Positions 35,516 to 46,620 of a DNA stretch of 64,000 nucleotides are shown piece by piece. Positions within the stretch are counted from its first letter, which is position 1. Every line of letters starts with the position of its first letter. The translations under genes were made by a program, and so were the position numbers. The notes beneath the pieces were generated by a model, which was given only the letters and a program-made list of their open reading frames with translations, did not search any database and was not told where the DNA came from. Source of the stretch: Roseateles noduli (lineage in GTDB: Bacteria > Pseudomonadota > Gammaproteobacteria > Burkholderiales > Burkholderiaceae_C); assembly GCA_002205125.1 (NCBI GenBank), contig NIOE01000011.1:186001-250000 (forward strand), given 5' to 3'.

Positions 35516-36796
35516 ATGCCGATCCATTCGATGCCCGCCCAGACGCCCGCCTACACTCCCGCCCTCCATGACCCGCTGGTCCTGCCCAACGGTCAGACGC
35601 TGAAGAACCGCATCGCGAAGGCGGCGATGGAGGAGGCGCTCGCGGAGGCCGGGCAGTTGCCCGGCATCGGCAGCCAGAAGCTCTATCGTCGTTGGGCCGA
35701 GGGCGGCGCCGGCCTGCTCATCACCGGGAACGTGATGGTGGCGCCGGATGCGCTCACCGGCCCCGGCGGCCTCGTGCTCGAAGCCGGCACGCCGCTGGCG
35801 CCGTATGCCGCCTGGGCCCGCGCCGCGCATGCGGGCGGCGCGCGGCTCTGGATGCAGATCAACCATCCGGGGCGGCAGGTGTTCGCGGCGCTCGGCAACC
35901 CGGGCTACGCGCCGTCGGAAGTCGCGCTCGACATGGGCAAGTTGGGCAAGCACTTCGCGCCGGTACGCGCGCTGACCGAGGCAGAGATCGCCGCGATCGT
36001 CCGCCGCTTCGCCGACACCGCGCGCGCTGCCCGGGACGCCGGCTTCGACGGCGTGCAGATCCACGCGGCGCACGGCTACCTGCTGTCGCAGTTCCTCTCG
36101 CCGCTGGCCAACCGCCGCGAAGACGGCTACGGCGGGCCGATCGCGCATCGCGCACGGCTGCTGCTGGAAGTCGTGCGCGCCGTGAAGGCGGTCGCGGGGC
36201 CGGACTTCGCCGTCGCGGTCAAGCTCAACAGCGCCGACTTCCAGCGCGGCGGCTTCGACGAGGCCGATGCCCGCGCGGTCGTCGGCCTGCTCAACGCCGA
36301 AGGCATCGATCTGCTGGAGTTGTCCGGCGGCAGCTACGAGAGCCCGGCCATGCAGGGTCGCACCGCCGACGGCCGCGCGCTGGCGCGGGAAGCCTACTTC
36401 CTCGAATTCGCGCAAGACCTGGCACGGCTCGCGCACATGCCGGTGATGACGACCGGCGGCATCCGCCGGCGCGCCGTCGCGGAACATGTGCTCGCGAGCG
36501 GCGTCGCGGTGGTGGGGCTGGGGACCGCCCTCGCCTACGAGCCGGATCTGCCGACGCAATGGACGACCGCGGAAGCCGTCGCCGAGCCCGTCGCCGTCAA
36601 CTGGAAGAACAAGGCCATCAGCGGCCTGGCGACCATGGCGCTCGCCCGACGCCAGTTGCGGCGCATGGCCTCGGGCGACGAGCCGACGCGGCATGTCTCG
36701 CCGTTCGTCACGCTGGTGCTCGATCGGTGGCGCGCGTCGAGGTTGACGAAGCGCTACCTGCGTTGGCGGCAGGGCTCGGTGGCATCTGCGCGCTAG
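35516..36796 (+). CDS. Old Yellow Enzyme-type NADH:flavin oxidoreductase
   Basis: The 426-residue protein is a TIM-barrel FMN ene-reductase: N-terminal LKNRIAKAAMEE, QINHPGRQ, the proton-relay stretch IHAAHGYLLSQFLSP with N-x-R-x-D-x-Y-G-G right after it, and the FMN phosphate motif TGGI near the end. Such enzymes reduce electrophilic alkenes or nitro compounds. The MerR-type promoter suggests induction by a reactive substrate. Confidence 0.88.
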   Translation: MPIHSMPAQTPAYTPALHDPLVLPNGQTLKNRIAKAAMEEALAEAGQLPGIGSQKLYRRWAEGGAGLLITGNVMVAPDALTGPGGLVLEAGTPLAPYAAWARAAHAGGARLWMQINHPGRQVFAALGNPGYAPSEVALDMGKLGKHFAPVRALTEAEIAAIVRRFADTARAARDAGFDGVQIHAAHGYLLSQFLSPLANRREDGYGGPIAHRARLLLEVVRAVKAVAGPDFAVAVKLNSADFQRGGFDEADARAVVGLLNAEGIDLLELSGGSYESPAMQGRTADGRALAREAYFLEFAQDLARLAHMPVMTTGGIRRRAVAEHVLASGVAVVGLGTALAYEPDLPTQWTTAEAVAEPVAVNWKNKAISGLATMALARRQLRRMASGDEPTRHVSPFVTLVLDRWRASRLTKRYLRWRQGSVASAR

Positions 36797-36846
36797 GTCG
36801 GCGCGATAGGTCAGCGCGGCAGGTCGGCGCGGCAGGTCGGCGCGAC
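36795..36846. repeat. Four 13-bp tandem repeats
   Basis: Four near-identical copies of AGGTCGGCGCGGC run from the oxidoreductase stop codon into the gap before the next gene. No role is evident; they may be slippage products. Confidence 0.8.
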
Positions 36847-36887
36847 AATGCCCGCTTCGCTTCCGGTCGACCTCGCGGTCGCGTTGC

Positions 36888-38477
<1,590 letters not shown>

Positions 38478-38535
38478 TCCGGCAAACAACAGGCCCCGGC
38501 GCGGGAACGCAGCAGGCATCGGCCTTGAGCGCATT

Positions 38536-38570
38536 CGGATGCCTCTTCGGAAGGCATTCCGTTTTCATTT
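38536..38570 (+). terminator. Likely terminator after the DN/DG-repeat gene
   Basis: CGGATGCCT (38536-38544) pairs with AGGCATTCCG (38552-38561) with one bulged T, followed by TTTTCATTT. It lies about 60 bases after the stop and 75 before the chitosanase start, so it probably separates the two transcripts. Confidence 0.65.
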
Positions 38571-38645
38571 GGTCGCAGTCAGGAACACATGCCGACGAGT
38601 CGGGCGACAGAAAATCCGCGCCCATTCCATTGACCTGATCGACCC

Positions 38646-39674
38646 GTGAAGAACCGTCGCCACCTTGCCCTCCTGTCACTGACCGTGGCGCTCTCCGCCT
38701 GCGGCGGAGGCGGCTCCAGCGATGAGCCCGGATCTCCGGTATCGAACAACCCGTCGTCGCCCGCGCCAGCGCCCTCGCCGGCGCCATCTCCCGCACCGTC
38801 GCCGGCACCGGCGCCCTCCCCGGCGCCTGCGCCTTCGCCCGCACCAGCACCAGCACCAGCACCAGCACCAGCACCAGCACCAGCACCAGCACCAGCACCA
38901 GCACCTTCGCCAGCGCCTGCTCCCGCACCGGCACCGGCACCGGCACCTGCGCCGGCGCCGTCTTCCGCCGATCTGTTCGATGCCCGCAAGAAGGACATCG
39001 CGATGCAGATCGTCTCCAGTGCCGAGAACAGCTCGCAGGACTGGCGCGCGCAGTACGCCTACATCCAGGACATCAAGGACGGACGCGGCTACACCGCCGG
39101 CATCATCGGGTTCTGCTCGGGCACCGGCGACATGCTGGAGCTGGTCCAGGACTACGCGATGCGCTCGCCCGGCAACGTGCTGGCGAAGTACCTGACGGCG
39201 CTGAAGAAGGTGAACGGCAGCGACTCGCACGCCGGCCTGGATCCCGACTTCAAGGCCGACTGGGCCGCGGCCGCGAAGGACCCCGTGTTCCAGCAGGCGC
39301 AGGATTCGGAGCGCGACACCGTCTACTTCAATCCCGCCGTGAGTCAGGCCAAGGCCGACGGTCTGCGGGCGCTCGGCCAGTTCGCCTACTACGACGCCAT
39401 CGTGATGCACGGCCCGGGCAACAGCAGCGACAGCTTCGGCGGGATCCGCAAGGCGGCGATGGCCAAGGCCAGGACGCCCGCGCAGGGCGGTGACGAGACC
39501 GTCTACCTGAACGCCTTCCTGGATGCCCGCGTGGCGGCCATGAAGAAGGAGGCGGCGCACGAGGACACGTCACGCGTGGACACCGCGCAGCGCGTCTGGC
39601 TGAAGGCCGGCAACCTGGATCTGAACACGCCGCTGCGGTGGCAGGTCTACAAGGACGACTTCCACATCGATTGA
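38646..39674 (+). CDS. GH46 chitosanase, predicted lipoprotein
   Basis: The 342-residue protein has a lipoprotein signal ending TVALSACGGGG, a long PAPAPSPA spacer, and from about residue 113 a glycoside hydrolase family 46 domain. The catalytic pair is visible as Glu127 in SSAENSS and Asp145 in IKDGRGYT, 18 residues apart as in Streptomyces N174 chitosanase, and the surrounding GIIGFCSGTGDMLELVQ is characteristic. It cuts chitosan chains. The start is GTG at 38646. Lipidation with a long spacer suggests a cell-surface enzyme; actinobacterial GH46 enzymes are free secreted proteins. Confidence 0.92.
   Translation: MKNRRHLALLSLTVALSACGGGGSSDEPGSPVSNNPSSPAPAPSPAPSPAPSPAPAPSPAPAPSPAPAPAPAPAPAPAPAPAPAPAPSPAPAPAPAPAPAPAPAPSSADLFDARKKDIAMQIVSSAENSSQDWRAQYAYIQDIKDGRGYTAGIIGFCSGTGDMLELVQDYAMRSPGNVLAKYLTALKKVNGSDSHAGLDPDFKADWAAAAKDPVFQQAQDSERDTVYFNPAVSQAKADGLRALGQFAYYDAIVMHGPGNSSDSFGGIRKAAMAKARTPAQGGDETVYLNAFLDARVAAMKKEAAHEDTSRVDTAQRVWLKAGNLDLNTPLRWQVYKDDFHID
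38841..38905. repeat. In-frame GCACCA microsatellite in the chitosanase spacer
   Basis: About eleven GCACCA units encode Ala-Pro pairs of the linker. Slippage would change linker length by two residues per unit without harming the catalytic domain. Confidence 0.9.
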
Positions 39675-39746
39675 GTCGGGCCAGCGCCCGCCTGACGTCT
39701 GCGGCCCGTCACGTGCCAGCGGCGCGTGCGGGCCGGCGCACGGTCC

Positions 39747-41444
39747 TCACGCCGTCGCGCCGGCGAGCCTCCACATCGACGACATGGGCTCGAGCGGCCG
39801 AAGGCGCCCGGAGGCGGCCGCGCTCGACGCTGACGGCGCGGTCTCCGCCAGCGACATCGCATCGATCAGGCGCGCGGCATCGCGGCCCATCGTCGACGCC
39901 AATTGCCGCAGCGGCGCATCTTCGATCGACGCGCCGTCCGCGAAATGCAGATCGAATCGGCCCGATCGGCGGGTGAAGTAGCGTGCCAGCGCGACCGACT
40001 CGCCGCTCTCCCACGACAGGTGCAGTTCGTTGCCGTGGCGGATCGCCGAAGCGTCGGCGAGGGCCAGTCCCGCGCCGAACTCCAGGCGATTGGGCCGCAG
40101 GTTCCTTTGATCGATGACGCGGTCCTTGCCCCCGTTGCGTTCGAAGTGGAAGGTGTCCGCCCCGCTGCCGCCGATGAGCAGATCGTTGCCCGGACCCCCG
40201 ATGAGCGCGTCGTCGCCGACGTTGCCGCGCAGGAGATCGTTGCCGTCGCCGCCCATGAGGGTGTCTGCGCCTTGATCCCCGATCAGCTTGTCGTCGCCGT
40301 CGCCGCCCATCAGCACGTCATCGCCGGGACCGCCGCTGATCTGGTCGTCGCCACCCTCGCCGAACAACTGGTCCGCTCCGGCGCCGCCGCCCAGCACGTC
40401 GTCGCCGTCGCCGCCCCGGATCACGTCGGCAACGTCGGTCCCGATCAGGATGTCGGCCGACGCACTCCCCACTCGCTCGCCGTTCCCGTCCGCGACGGGA
40501 GGACTCATGCCCGCGGGCAACACGCCGCTGCGCAACCCGGCCACGATCATCGGCCGCGGATCCCAACCCTGGGCCTTCAACGTGCCTTGACCGACCAGGG
40601 ACACGAAGTCGATCAGGTCCGCCAGTCCAGCCGCGGGATCGTCTTTCCACGCCTGTCCGAACGACGCCTTCAGACCCGGCAGTCCGGACGACCCGACCGT
40701 CTCCCCGGTCCCTTGCGCACCGCCTAGCAGATCATCGAAATAGCGCGTGAACGATGTCCCGTGACGCGCTTCGATCGCCTTGTGATCGATCGCGGTCTTC
40801 GGCGACTGACCGACGCCGATCGCTTCGAACACGCTGTCCCAGAAGCGCGGGCTGTCTTTTTCGGACCAGCCGAGTTGAGGGGCAACGTAGTGCTGCCACA
40901 TGTACTTGGCGAACAGGCTAACGAGAATACCGATGCCGACGGCAGGGAGCGCTGAGACCGTCAGCGCGGTGGCGATGGCTCCGGCGGCAATGCACCCGAT
41001 GAGACCCACGCCAGTCTCCCCAAAGTCATAACTCTTGAGGTCAGGGTTCCTGAGCTTGTAGAGCAACTCGGCAGCGCCGACCACGGTACCCAGGCTGCGA
41101 CCCAGCGCGGCAATGTTTTTCGATGCGGCAAGGTTCAAGTCGGCGCTGTTCAGGAACGCCTGGGCCTTGGACAGCTCCTTTCGCATCACATCGATACTGC
41201 CGATCTGCCTTGCTTCCACCCGACGCGCGATGTCCTGCAGATCTTCATTGGCTGCATTGCTCAGCGCCCCCAACTGTTGCCGGATGTCCTTCATGTGATC
41301 GACACGCGCCGAGCTTCGCCCCGCTTGCGACCGGAGATCCGCCGCCACATCCGCAAAGTACTTCGCAGCCGATTGCAACTTCTGGCCGAGCAGCCCCCCG
41401 ATCGCCCCTGCCGTATCGAACTTCGACCAATCATTCCACGCCAT
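39747..41444 (-). CDS. RTX (calcium-binding repeat) protein
   Basis: The 565-residue protein has an N-terminal helical region of about 130 residues with many Ala, a hydrophobic stretch (near 150-190) and, from about residue 340, a run of GGxGxDxLxG calcium-binding nonapeptides ([38 protein letters not shown]) before a C-terminal domain like those of RTX toxins. RTX proteins are usually exported by type I secretion, but no transporter is here. The ATG at 41444 is one base from the upstream stop, so it is coupled to the membrane protein. Confidence 0.8.
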   Translation of the reverse strand: MAWNDWSKFDTAGAIGGLLGQKLQSAAKYFADVAADLRSQAGRSSARVDHMKDIRQQLGALSNAANEDLQDIARRVEARQIGSIDVMRKELSKAQAFLNSADLNLAASKNIAALGRSLGTVVGAAELLYKLRNPDLKSYDFGETGVGLIGCIAAGAIATALTVSALPAVGIGILVSLFAKYMWQHYVAPQLGWSEKDSPRFWDSVFEAIGVGQSPKTAIDHKAIEARHGTSFTRYFDDLLGGAQGTGETVGSSGLPGLKASFGQAWKDDPAAGLADLIDFVSLVGQGTLKAQGWDPRPMIVAGLRSGVLPAGMSPPVADGNGERVGSASADILIGTDVADVIRGGDGDDVLGGGAGADQLFGEGGDDQISGGPGDDVLMGGDGDDKLIGDQGADTLMGGDGNDLLRGNVGDDALIGGPGNDLLIGGSGADTFHFERNGGKDRVIDQRNLRPNRLEFGAGLALADASAIRHGNELHLSWESGESVALARYFTRRSGRFDLHFADGASIEDAPLRQLASTMGRDAARLIDAMSLAETAPSASSAAASGRLRPLEPMSSMWRLAGATA

Positions 41445-41445
41445 C

Positions 41446-42006
41446 TCACACCTCTTCAATGGTGACAAAGAAACTGAATCGCACCCCGATCGCCGCAAGA
41501 AACACGGCGACGTATGACAGTGAAAAGAAGCTGAATAGCGGGCCGGCGAGTGCCAAGGCCCATCGCTCAGCGGTGATCGGCAGGATTCCGTACTCGTAGC
41601 CGGGCTGGATCCACGAGATCCAGACCCCTCCCATCCCCACTGCGATCGCGAGCAGCATCAGGAATGGACGTTGTCTTCGGAATTTCTTGACGGCCTCGCG
41701 CATCTGACTTCGATCGCGGTAAGTCAGCTCTGGCTTGACCAGTGCAAGCACAAAGAGGGGGAGAAATAGAATGCCGGAGAGGATCAGATGCGCGGCGACG
41801 GCGCTCGGAAAAGGCGATTTCCCGACATAGCCGGCGATGGATGGCACCGATCGGGCCAGCCAGGATGTTCTGAAGTCCACGCCGAGCAGTGCATCGTCCG
41901 CAGGCCACAGGAAAGCCACTGCGGTCAGCACCAGATACGGCAGATAGAGCGTCAGAAATCGATAGCGCTCAGGCGCTCGCTCTTCATCATGTCGATCGAC
42001 ATCCAT
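41446..42006 (-). CDS. Membrane protein coupled to the RTX gene
   Basis: The 186-residue protein has about four membrane helices and a charged N terminus. It ends one base before the RTX start, so the pair is translated together, which is the layout of an effector with an immunity or export partner, though that is inference. No family was recognised. Confidence 0.65.
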   Translation of the reverse strand: MDVDRHDEERAPERYRFLTLYLPYLVLTAVAFLWPADDALLGVDFRTSWLARSVPSIAGYVGKSPFPSAVAAHLILSGILFLPLFVLALVKPELTYRDRSQMREAVKKFRRQRPFLMLLAIAVGMGGVWISWIQPGYEYGILPITAERWALALAGPLFSFFSLSYVAVFLAAIGVRFSFFVTIEEV

Positions 42007-42121
42007 CCGTGGGGTTCGCCGGGAAAACTCTCGAACGCGCTCAGTCGCGAGGTCAAGGTGCCGCGGTTCTCACCCTCTCCCGGGGGACGTCCATCTCGAA
42101 CGTTCGCGCGCTCGCGAGCGG

Positions 42122-45097
42122 TCATGCGACATCGGGGCGACGCATGTCGAGTTCCTCCGACTCGCCCGGCATGCGGATGCCGTCGAGCAGGCGGACGAAG
42201 ACGTCGATCTCCGCCTGCGTTGGCGGCCACGAGGTGTCGAACAACGCCTGGTGCTCCCGCGTCCACTGCCCGACGGCAACGACCAGTTTCGAATCGTCGA
42301 CAAGCGCATTGCCATACTTGGTCGGGTAGGTGTCGGCCGTGCCGGCTTGGAACTCGCGTAGCCATGCGCTGCCGAAGGCTTCATGCAATGCTCCGAGCGC
42401 GACGAGTTGCGGCGCCGCGATTCGCCGGTTCACCGCCGTGCGTGGGGCGTCGTCCCCAGACGCGGCGCTTTCTGCCTTTCTAAGACGCGCGCGCCAGTAC
42501 TCGCGCGCCTCTTCGAGCAACGTGCGATCGCGCGCCTCGCCCTGCTGCAACATCTCGAAGTAGCGCAGCTTGTTGCCGAAGCGCTTGACCGCGCGCGGCG
42601 TGTGCGTGGTCACGCGGACCAGTTCGGTCCACAGCTTGAGCGCGTCGCGGAAATCCTTCGAGTCCGTGGCCTCGCGATGGCGACGGCTCGCGGCGCGAAG
42701 CAGCAGCAGCCCCGCCATCGCAGCGCCGACGAGGAGCACAGCTGCCACGATCCATTCGTCCGCATGACTGTCCGCGCCGGATTGCACGAGGACGCGCGTC
42801 TCCGACTGCGCGGGCGATCGTCCCCACGCCCGCGTGGGATCGGACGCCGTGAGGCCCGGGATCGGCACCCAGCGCGGTGCGCTGGCGGTCGTCGCTCCCG
42901 CCCCTGAGAGAGGCGTCGACGCCGGACCGGACGCCGCGGACGACGCAGACGCGCGTGCCAGGTCTTGCGCCTCGGCCTTCAACGGCCCCTGCGGTCGCAG
43001 CAGCACGCCCAGGCTCACGCCACCCGCGATCGCACCGGCGAGTGCCAGCCACATCGCATGGCGACGCAGCCCCTGCATCGCCTCGCGCCGCCACGACGAC
43101 GGCGCCGTCGTCGCCGGATCGTCGGTCAGCAGGCGCCACGCCTCGTACGACTGCGCGGTGGGCACCTTGATCTCCAGGTTGATCAACTTCTGCAGGTAGT
43201 TGGCCGCGTACGCGCGGCGCTGCTCGCGCGCGGCCTGCTCGGGGTTGGCGTCCGGGGCCGAGGCGCTCGCCAGCTCCTTGGCGATGCGCTCGAACGCGAT
43301 CGCCAGCGCCGCCTGCACCTTGTCGGTCGCCATGCCGAAGAGCACGAAACACTGCCCCGAGGAGGTCAGGAAGTTCACCGCCTCCATGATCTCCAGCACG
43401 GCCTCGGGCCGGCAGCGGTCGAGATCGTCGATGACCACGACGACTCGCTCCGGCAGGGCCCGCGAGACCTCGCCGAACTGCTCGGCGAATCGGGTGCGGA
43501 AGCTGTTCTGCTCGGCGGCAAGCTTGGGCTTCATGCCCTGGATGCCGCCGGCCAGCAGCGCCGCAGGATCGGCGCCGAAGGCCGTCAGCGCCTTGCGCAG
43601 CGCCGTCAGCGTCGTGCCCGCGACCGCCAGCAGCGCGAGCCACTCTGCCCAGGGCAATGGCGGCGCGTCCTTCGATGGTTCCTGCCCCGCGAGCGAGCTC
43701 AATATCTGGCCGACGCGCCGCAGCATCTGCGTCTCCGTCGCGGGGTCGTTCATCCCCGCATGCAGGGTCACGAGCAAGGCGATCGCCGCGCTCAGCAGCA
43801 CCGTGAACACCCAATGCTTGCGCGAGCGCATCCACAGCAGGCGCAGCCGGAAGCCGACGCCGTCGAGACTGAGCCACGGCGGCAATGCCTGCTTGCTCAG
43901 CGCGCCGAGCAGCGCGGCGAAGAGGTGATCCTCCTTCTGGTGGTGCCAGGCGTTGAACCAGATCGGCCGCGAGCCGTGCTTGCGCAGGTCCGCGCAGACG
44001 AGCCCCATCAGCGAGCTCTTGCCCGAGCCCCAGTCGCCGGTGATGGCGAGCGTCAACGGCGGCTCGGTCGCGGGGTTGCGCAGGAAGCGCGAGATGCCCG
44101 CGGCGAGCGGCTCGAAGTTGAGCCGATCCTGCCGGGGATCGGTCAGCGCGGCGTCGGTGGCGGGCGTGTCGGCCATGCCGGCCACGACGAGCCGCGCCTG
44201 AGTGAACAGCCTCCAGGCGCGCAGGAACATCGGCACGGACAGCAGCAGGGCGAGCCAGTACCAAGGCGCCGGATAGCGTGCATAGACACGGGGATCGGTC
44301 CAGGTCTTGCCGCCGTCGGACGTGGTCAGCAGCAGCGCGCCGTCGCCGACGGCCCAGCCACGGCGGCCGTCCTCTCCGATGTAGCCCGCCCGCAGCCCCC
44401 AGGGCAGCGGCATCGGCGGCCGCAGCGATTGGCGCGGGCGCGTCATCGCAGCCTCCGCGTCCGGCGCGGTGAGGTCGCCGACCCGCCAGGACGCGCCTCC
44501 ATCGACGGTCTGGATCACGCGCCCGCCGTCACTTTCCTGCGCCCAGGCCTTCATGCCGTCGCCGCTCGCGTGCAGCAGCCCCAGCGGCGCGGTGTAGCCC
44601 GTCGATTGCCGTCTCCAGGTCCGGCCGCCATCCTCGCTCCTCAGCACGGCGCCACTGGCGCTTACGACCCATCCGCGCTGGTCGTCGTCGGAGAAATCAA
44701 TGCTTGTCAGCGGGTCCAGCGCTCGCCTGGTCGTCGGGGAACGCGATGACGCGTCATCCCCTGCCGTGTAGGGCCCCTCGACACTGGGCAGACGAAGGAA
44801 TGCGTGGCGCTCGACGGGGAAACGCCACCAGTCCCAAAGACTGCGGTCTGCCCGGGTGACCGCCAGCGGGTCCACCGGCGCAGGCGACTGCCACAGCGCC
44901 ATGGCGGAGGCGATCACGCACAAGGCCAGTCCGAAACAGAACCATGGCCACGGCCAGACACGACCACCGCGGCCCGGCGTCGCAGGCAAGTCGACAGAGG
45001 GTGCTTGCATGGCGGAGAGCGAGTTGTCGACATCGCCCGTATATCCCGCGCCACGCCCCGCCGCATCATCCGTTCGGATGACGTCGGGCCGCTTCAC
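42122..45097 (-). CDS. KAP-family P-loop NTPase with Asp-box repeats
   Basis: The 991-residue protein has an N-terminal membrane helix (49-69), then three Asp-box motifs (SEDGGRTW, TVDGGASW, TSDGGKTW) typical of sialidase-like propellers, another helix near 279-293, and a KAP NTPase domain: Walker A GDWGSGKS (354-361), Walker B VVVVIDDLDRC (near 552-562), with membrane helices inserted between them as in KAP proteins. Further helices occur near 683-705 and 780. The start GTG at 45097 lacks a strong ribosome site; ATG at 45010 is possible. It precedes the membrane-RTX pair by 115 bases. Confidence 0.82.
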   Translation of the reverse strand: MKRPDVIRTDDAAGRGAGYTGDVDNSLSAMQAPSVDLPATPGRGGRVWPWPWFCFGLALCVIASAMALWQSPAPVDPLAVTRADRSLWDWWRFPVERHAFLRLPSVEGPYTAGDDASSRSPTTRRALDPLTSIDFSDDDQRGWVVSASGAVLRSEDGGRTWRRQSTGYTAPLGLLHASGDGMKAWAQESDGGRVIQTVDGGASWRVGDLTAPDAEAAMTRPRQSLRPPMPLPWGLRAGYIGEDGRRGWAVGDGALLLTTSDGGKTWTDPRVYARYPAPWYWLALLLSVPMFLRAWRLFTQARLVVAGMADTPATDAALTDPRQDRLNFEPLAAGISRFLRNPATEPPLTLAITGDWGSGKSSLMGLVCADLRKHGSRPIWFNAWHHQKEDHLFAALLGALSKQALPPWLSLDGVGFRLRLLWMRSRKHWVFTVLLSAAIALLVTLHAGMNDPATETQMLRRVGQILSSLAGQEPSKDAPPLPWAEWLALLAVAGTTLTALRKALTAFGADPAALLAGGIQGMKPKLAAEQNSFRTRFAEQFGEVSRALPERVVVVIDDLDRCRPEAVLEIMEAVNFLTSSGQCFVLFGMATDKVQAALAIAFERIAKELASASAPDANPEQAAREQRRAYAANYLQKLINLEIKVPTAQSYEAWRLLTDDPATTAPSSWRREAMQGLRRHAMWLALAGAIAGGVSLGVLLRPQGPLKAEAQDLARASASSAASGPASTPLSGAGATTASAPRWVPIPGLTASDPTRAWGRSPAQSETRVLVQSGADSHADEWIVAAVLLVGAAMAGLLLLRAASRRHREATDSKDFRDALKLWTELVRVTTHTPRAVKRFGNKLRYFEMLQQGEARDRTLLEEAREYWRARLRKAESAASGDDAPRTAVNRRIAAPQLVALGALHEAFGSAWLREFQAGTADTYPTKYGNALVDDSKLVVAVGQWTREHQALFDTSWPPTQAEIDVFVRLLDGIRMPGESEELDMRRPDVA

Positions 45098-45132
45098 AAT
45101 CCACGCGTACCGACCCTGAGAGAGCTCCCGGC

Positions 45133-46107
45133 ATGCGCCTCGTTGTGACCCGACCCCGCCTCGCGCGGCCCTTCCCTGCTGCGCTCGCGGCCGGCCTCAT
45201 GGCCATGACCTCGATGAACGCCACGGCGTCGACGGCTGAGGCTTCATCCACGGCGTCGGCCGCTTCATCCGCCTCAACCGCTTCTGCCGATTCATCCGCA
45301 GCCGCTTCCGCGCCGAGCGTCGACGCACTGCCGATCGTGGGCCGCGAGGGCGTGACGTCCACCTTGTGGTTCCAGACCGCGGTGGAGCGCCGGGCCGCCA
45401 CGCTCGCGGTCTATCGCGCCGCGACGGCCCGCCTTCCCGCCGCCCGCCAGGCCACGCGCGAGACCGCCTCGCTTGAACAGGCCGCGCAGGGCGGCTTCGC
45501 CCGCAAGCCGCCGGCAATCGTGCTGGACGTCGACGAGACGGTGGTCGACAACTCGCCCTACGAGGCCTGGCGCATCCGCGCCGGCAAGCCCTACGACAGC
45601 GCGTCCTGGGCCGCCTGGGTGGCGTCCGCGCAGGCCACCGCGATTCCCGGCGCGCCCGAGTTCATCGCCCGTGCCAGGACGCTCGGATTCCGCGTCGTCT
45701 TCATCACCAACCGGACCTGCCCTTCGGACGGTCCCTTCGGCCCCGACGGCCATCACGCCGCCTGTCCGCAGAAGGCGCAGACGCTCGCGAACCTGGAGCG
45801 GGTGCTCGGCCGTGCCGTCGCGCCCGGCGACCTGATGCTGCGCGGCGACCGCGCCGACTGGGCCGAGTCCGACAAAAGCGCGAGGCGTCTCGCGGTCGCG
45901 CGCACGCACCGCATCGCGATGCTCGTCGGCGACGACCTCAACGACTTCGTGCCGCGCGCGAAGTACGACGAGGCCTCGCAGGCGAAGCGCTGGGGACTGT
46001 TGTGGGTGCCGATTCCCAATCCGACTTATGGATCGTGGGGAGACTCGCTGACGCTGCCGCAGCGCTATGAAGCGCTGAAGCCGTGGAGCGGTCCGACCGC
46101 GCCCTGA
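45133..46107 (+). CDS. HAD-type acid phosphatase, lipoprotein e(P4)-like
   Basis: The 324-residue protein has the HAD nucleophile motif LDVDETVVDNSPYEAW (near residue 132), FITNR, and GDDLNDF, matching the class C acid phosphatase/5'-nucleotidase group that includes lipoprotein e(P4). An N-terminal signal region is followed by a low-complexity Ser/Ala stretch (STASAASSASTASADSSAAAS). No clear lipobox was seen, so it may be a soluble periplasmic form. It is divergent from the KAP gene. Confidence 0.85.
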   Translation: MRLVVTRPRLARPFPAALAAGLMAMTSMNATASTAEASSTASAASSASTASADSSAAASAPSVDALPIVGREGVTSTLWFQTAVERRAATLAVYRAATARLPAARQATRETASLEQAAQGGFARKPPAIVLDVDETVVDNSPYEAWRIRAGKPYDSASWAAWVASAQATAIPGAPEFIARARTLGFRVVFITNRTCPSDGPFGPDGHHAACPQKAQTLANLERVLGRAVAPGDLMLRGDRADWAESDKSARRLAVARTHRIAMLVGDDLNDFVPRAKYDEASQAKRWGLLWVPIPNPTYGSWGDSLTLPQRYEALKPWSGPTAP

Positions 46108-46117
46108 ATCCACCCTC

Positions 46118-46145
46118 TTGACGATTCCATTTACAGCTGTAATCA
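46118..46145 (+). promoter_or_regulatory. Promoter of the BlaI/BlaR1-type pair
   Basis: TTGACG (46118-46123) and TAATCA (46140-46145) are separated by 16 bases, a good -35/-10 fit. The -10 overlaps the first operator palindrome, so repressor binding would block polymerase. Confidence 0.65.
46131..46142. promoter_or_regulatory. BlaI-type operator 1
   Basis: TTACAGCTGTAA is a perfect 12-base palindrome with TACA/TGTA half-sites, as bound by BlaI/MecI repressors. It overlaps the promoter spacer and -10 of the downstream pair. Confidence 0.75.
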
Positions 46146-46154
46146 TTCATTCGA

Positions 46155-46166
46155 TTACACGCGTAA
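46155..46166. promoter_or_regulatory. BlaI-type operator 2
   Basis: TTACACGCGTAA, an imperfect copy of operator 1 with TTAC/GTAA arms, lies 24 bases downstream centre to centre, suggesting two repressor dimers on the same face of the DNA. Confidence 0.65.
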
Positions 46167-46176
46167 ACGGAATCGC

Positions 46177-46620
46177 ATGCCCGACGACCTCCCCGCCATC
46201 ACTTCGGCCGAAGCCGAGGTCATGGAAGTGCTCTGGCGCTCCTCGCCGCTGTCGGCCGAGGACATCGCCGCCGCGCTCGCCGACCGGCAGGACTGGCAGC
46301 TCGCCACGGTGAAGACCCTGCTGAACCGGCTGCTGAAGAAGGACGCGCTCATCGCCGAGCGCGACGGGCGGCGCTTCCTCTACACGCCCCGTTTCCCGCG
46401 CACCGAGTGGGCGCACGGCGAGAGCCTCTCGCTGCTCGACCGCCTCTTCGGCGGCAGCCTCGCGCCGCTGGTGTCGCACTTCTCGTCGCACCGCAAGCTC
46501 AAGGCCGCCGACGTCAAGGCGCTGAAGCAGCTCATCGAGGACTACGAGCAGCGCGAGGCCAAGCCCGCCAAGCTCGCCAAGGCAGGCGCCGCCAGCAAGG
46601 ACGGCAAGTCCAATGACTGA
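46177..46620 (+). CDS. BlaI/MecI/CopY-type repressor
   Basis: The 147-residue protein has the winged-helix domain of this family (SAEAEVMEVLWRSSPLSAEDIAAAL, then WQLATVKTLLNRLLKKDALIAERDGRRFLYTPR) followed by a helical dimerisation region. Two TACA-type palindromes lie just upstream, so it probably represses itself and the next gene. Such repressors are inactivated by cleavage triggered by their M56 partner. Confidence 0.88.
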   Translation: MPDDLPAITSAEAEVMEVLWRSSPLSAEDIAAALADRQDWQLATVKTLLNRLLKKDALIAERDGRRFLYTPRFPRTEWAHGESLSLLDRLFGGSLAPLVSHFSSHRKLKAADVKALKQLIEDYEQREAKPAKLAKAGAASKDGKSND

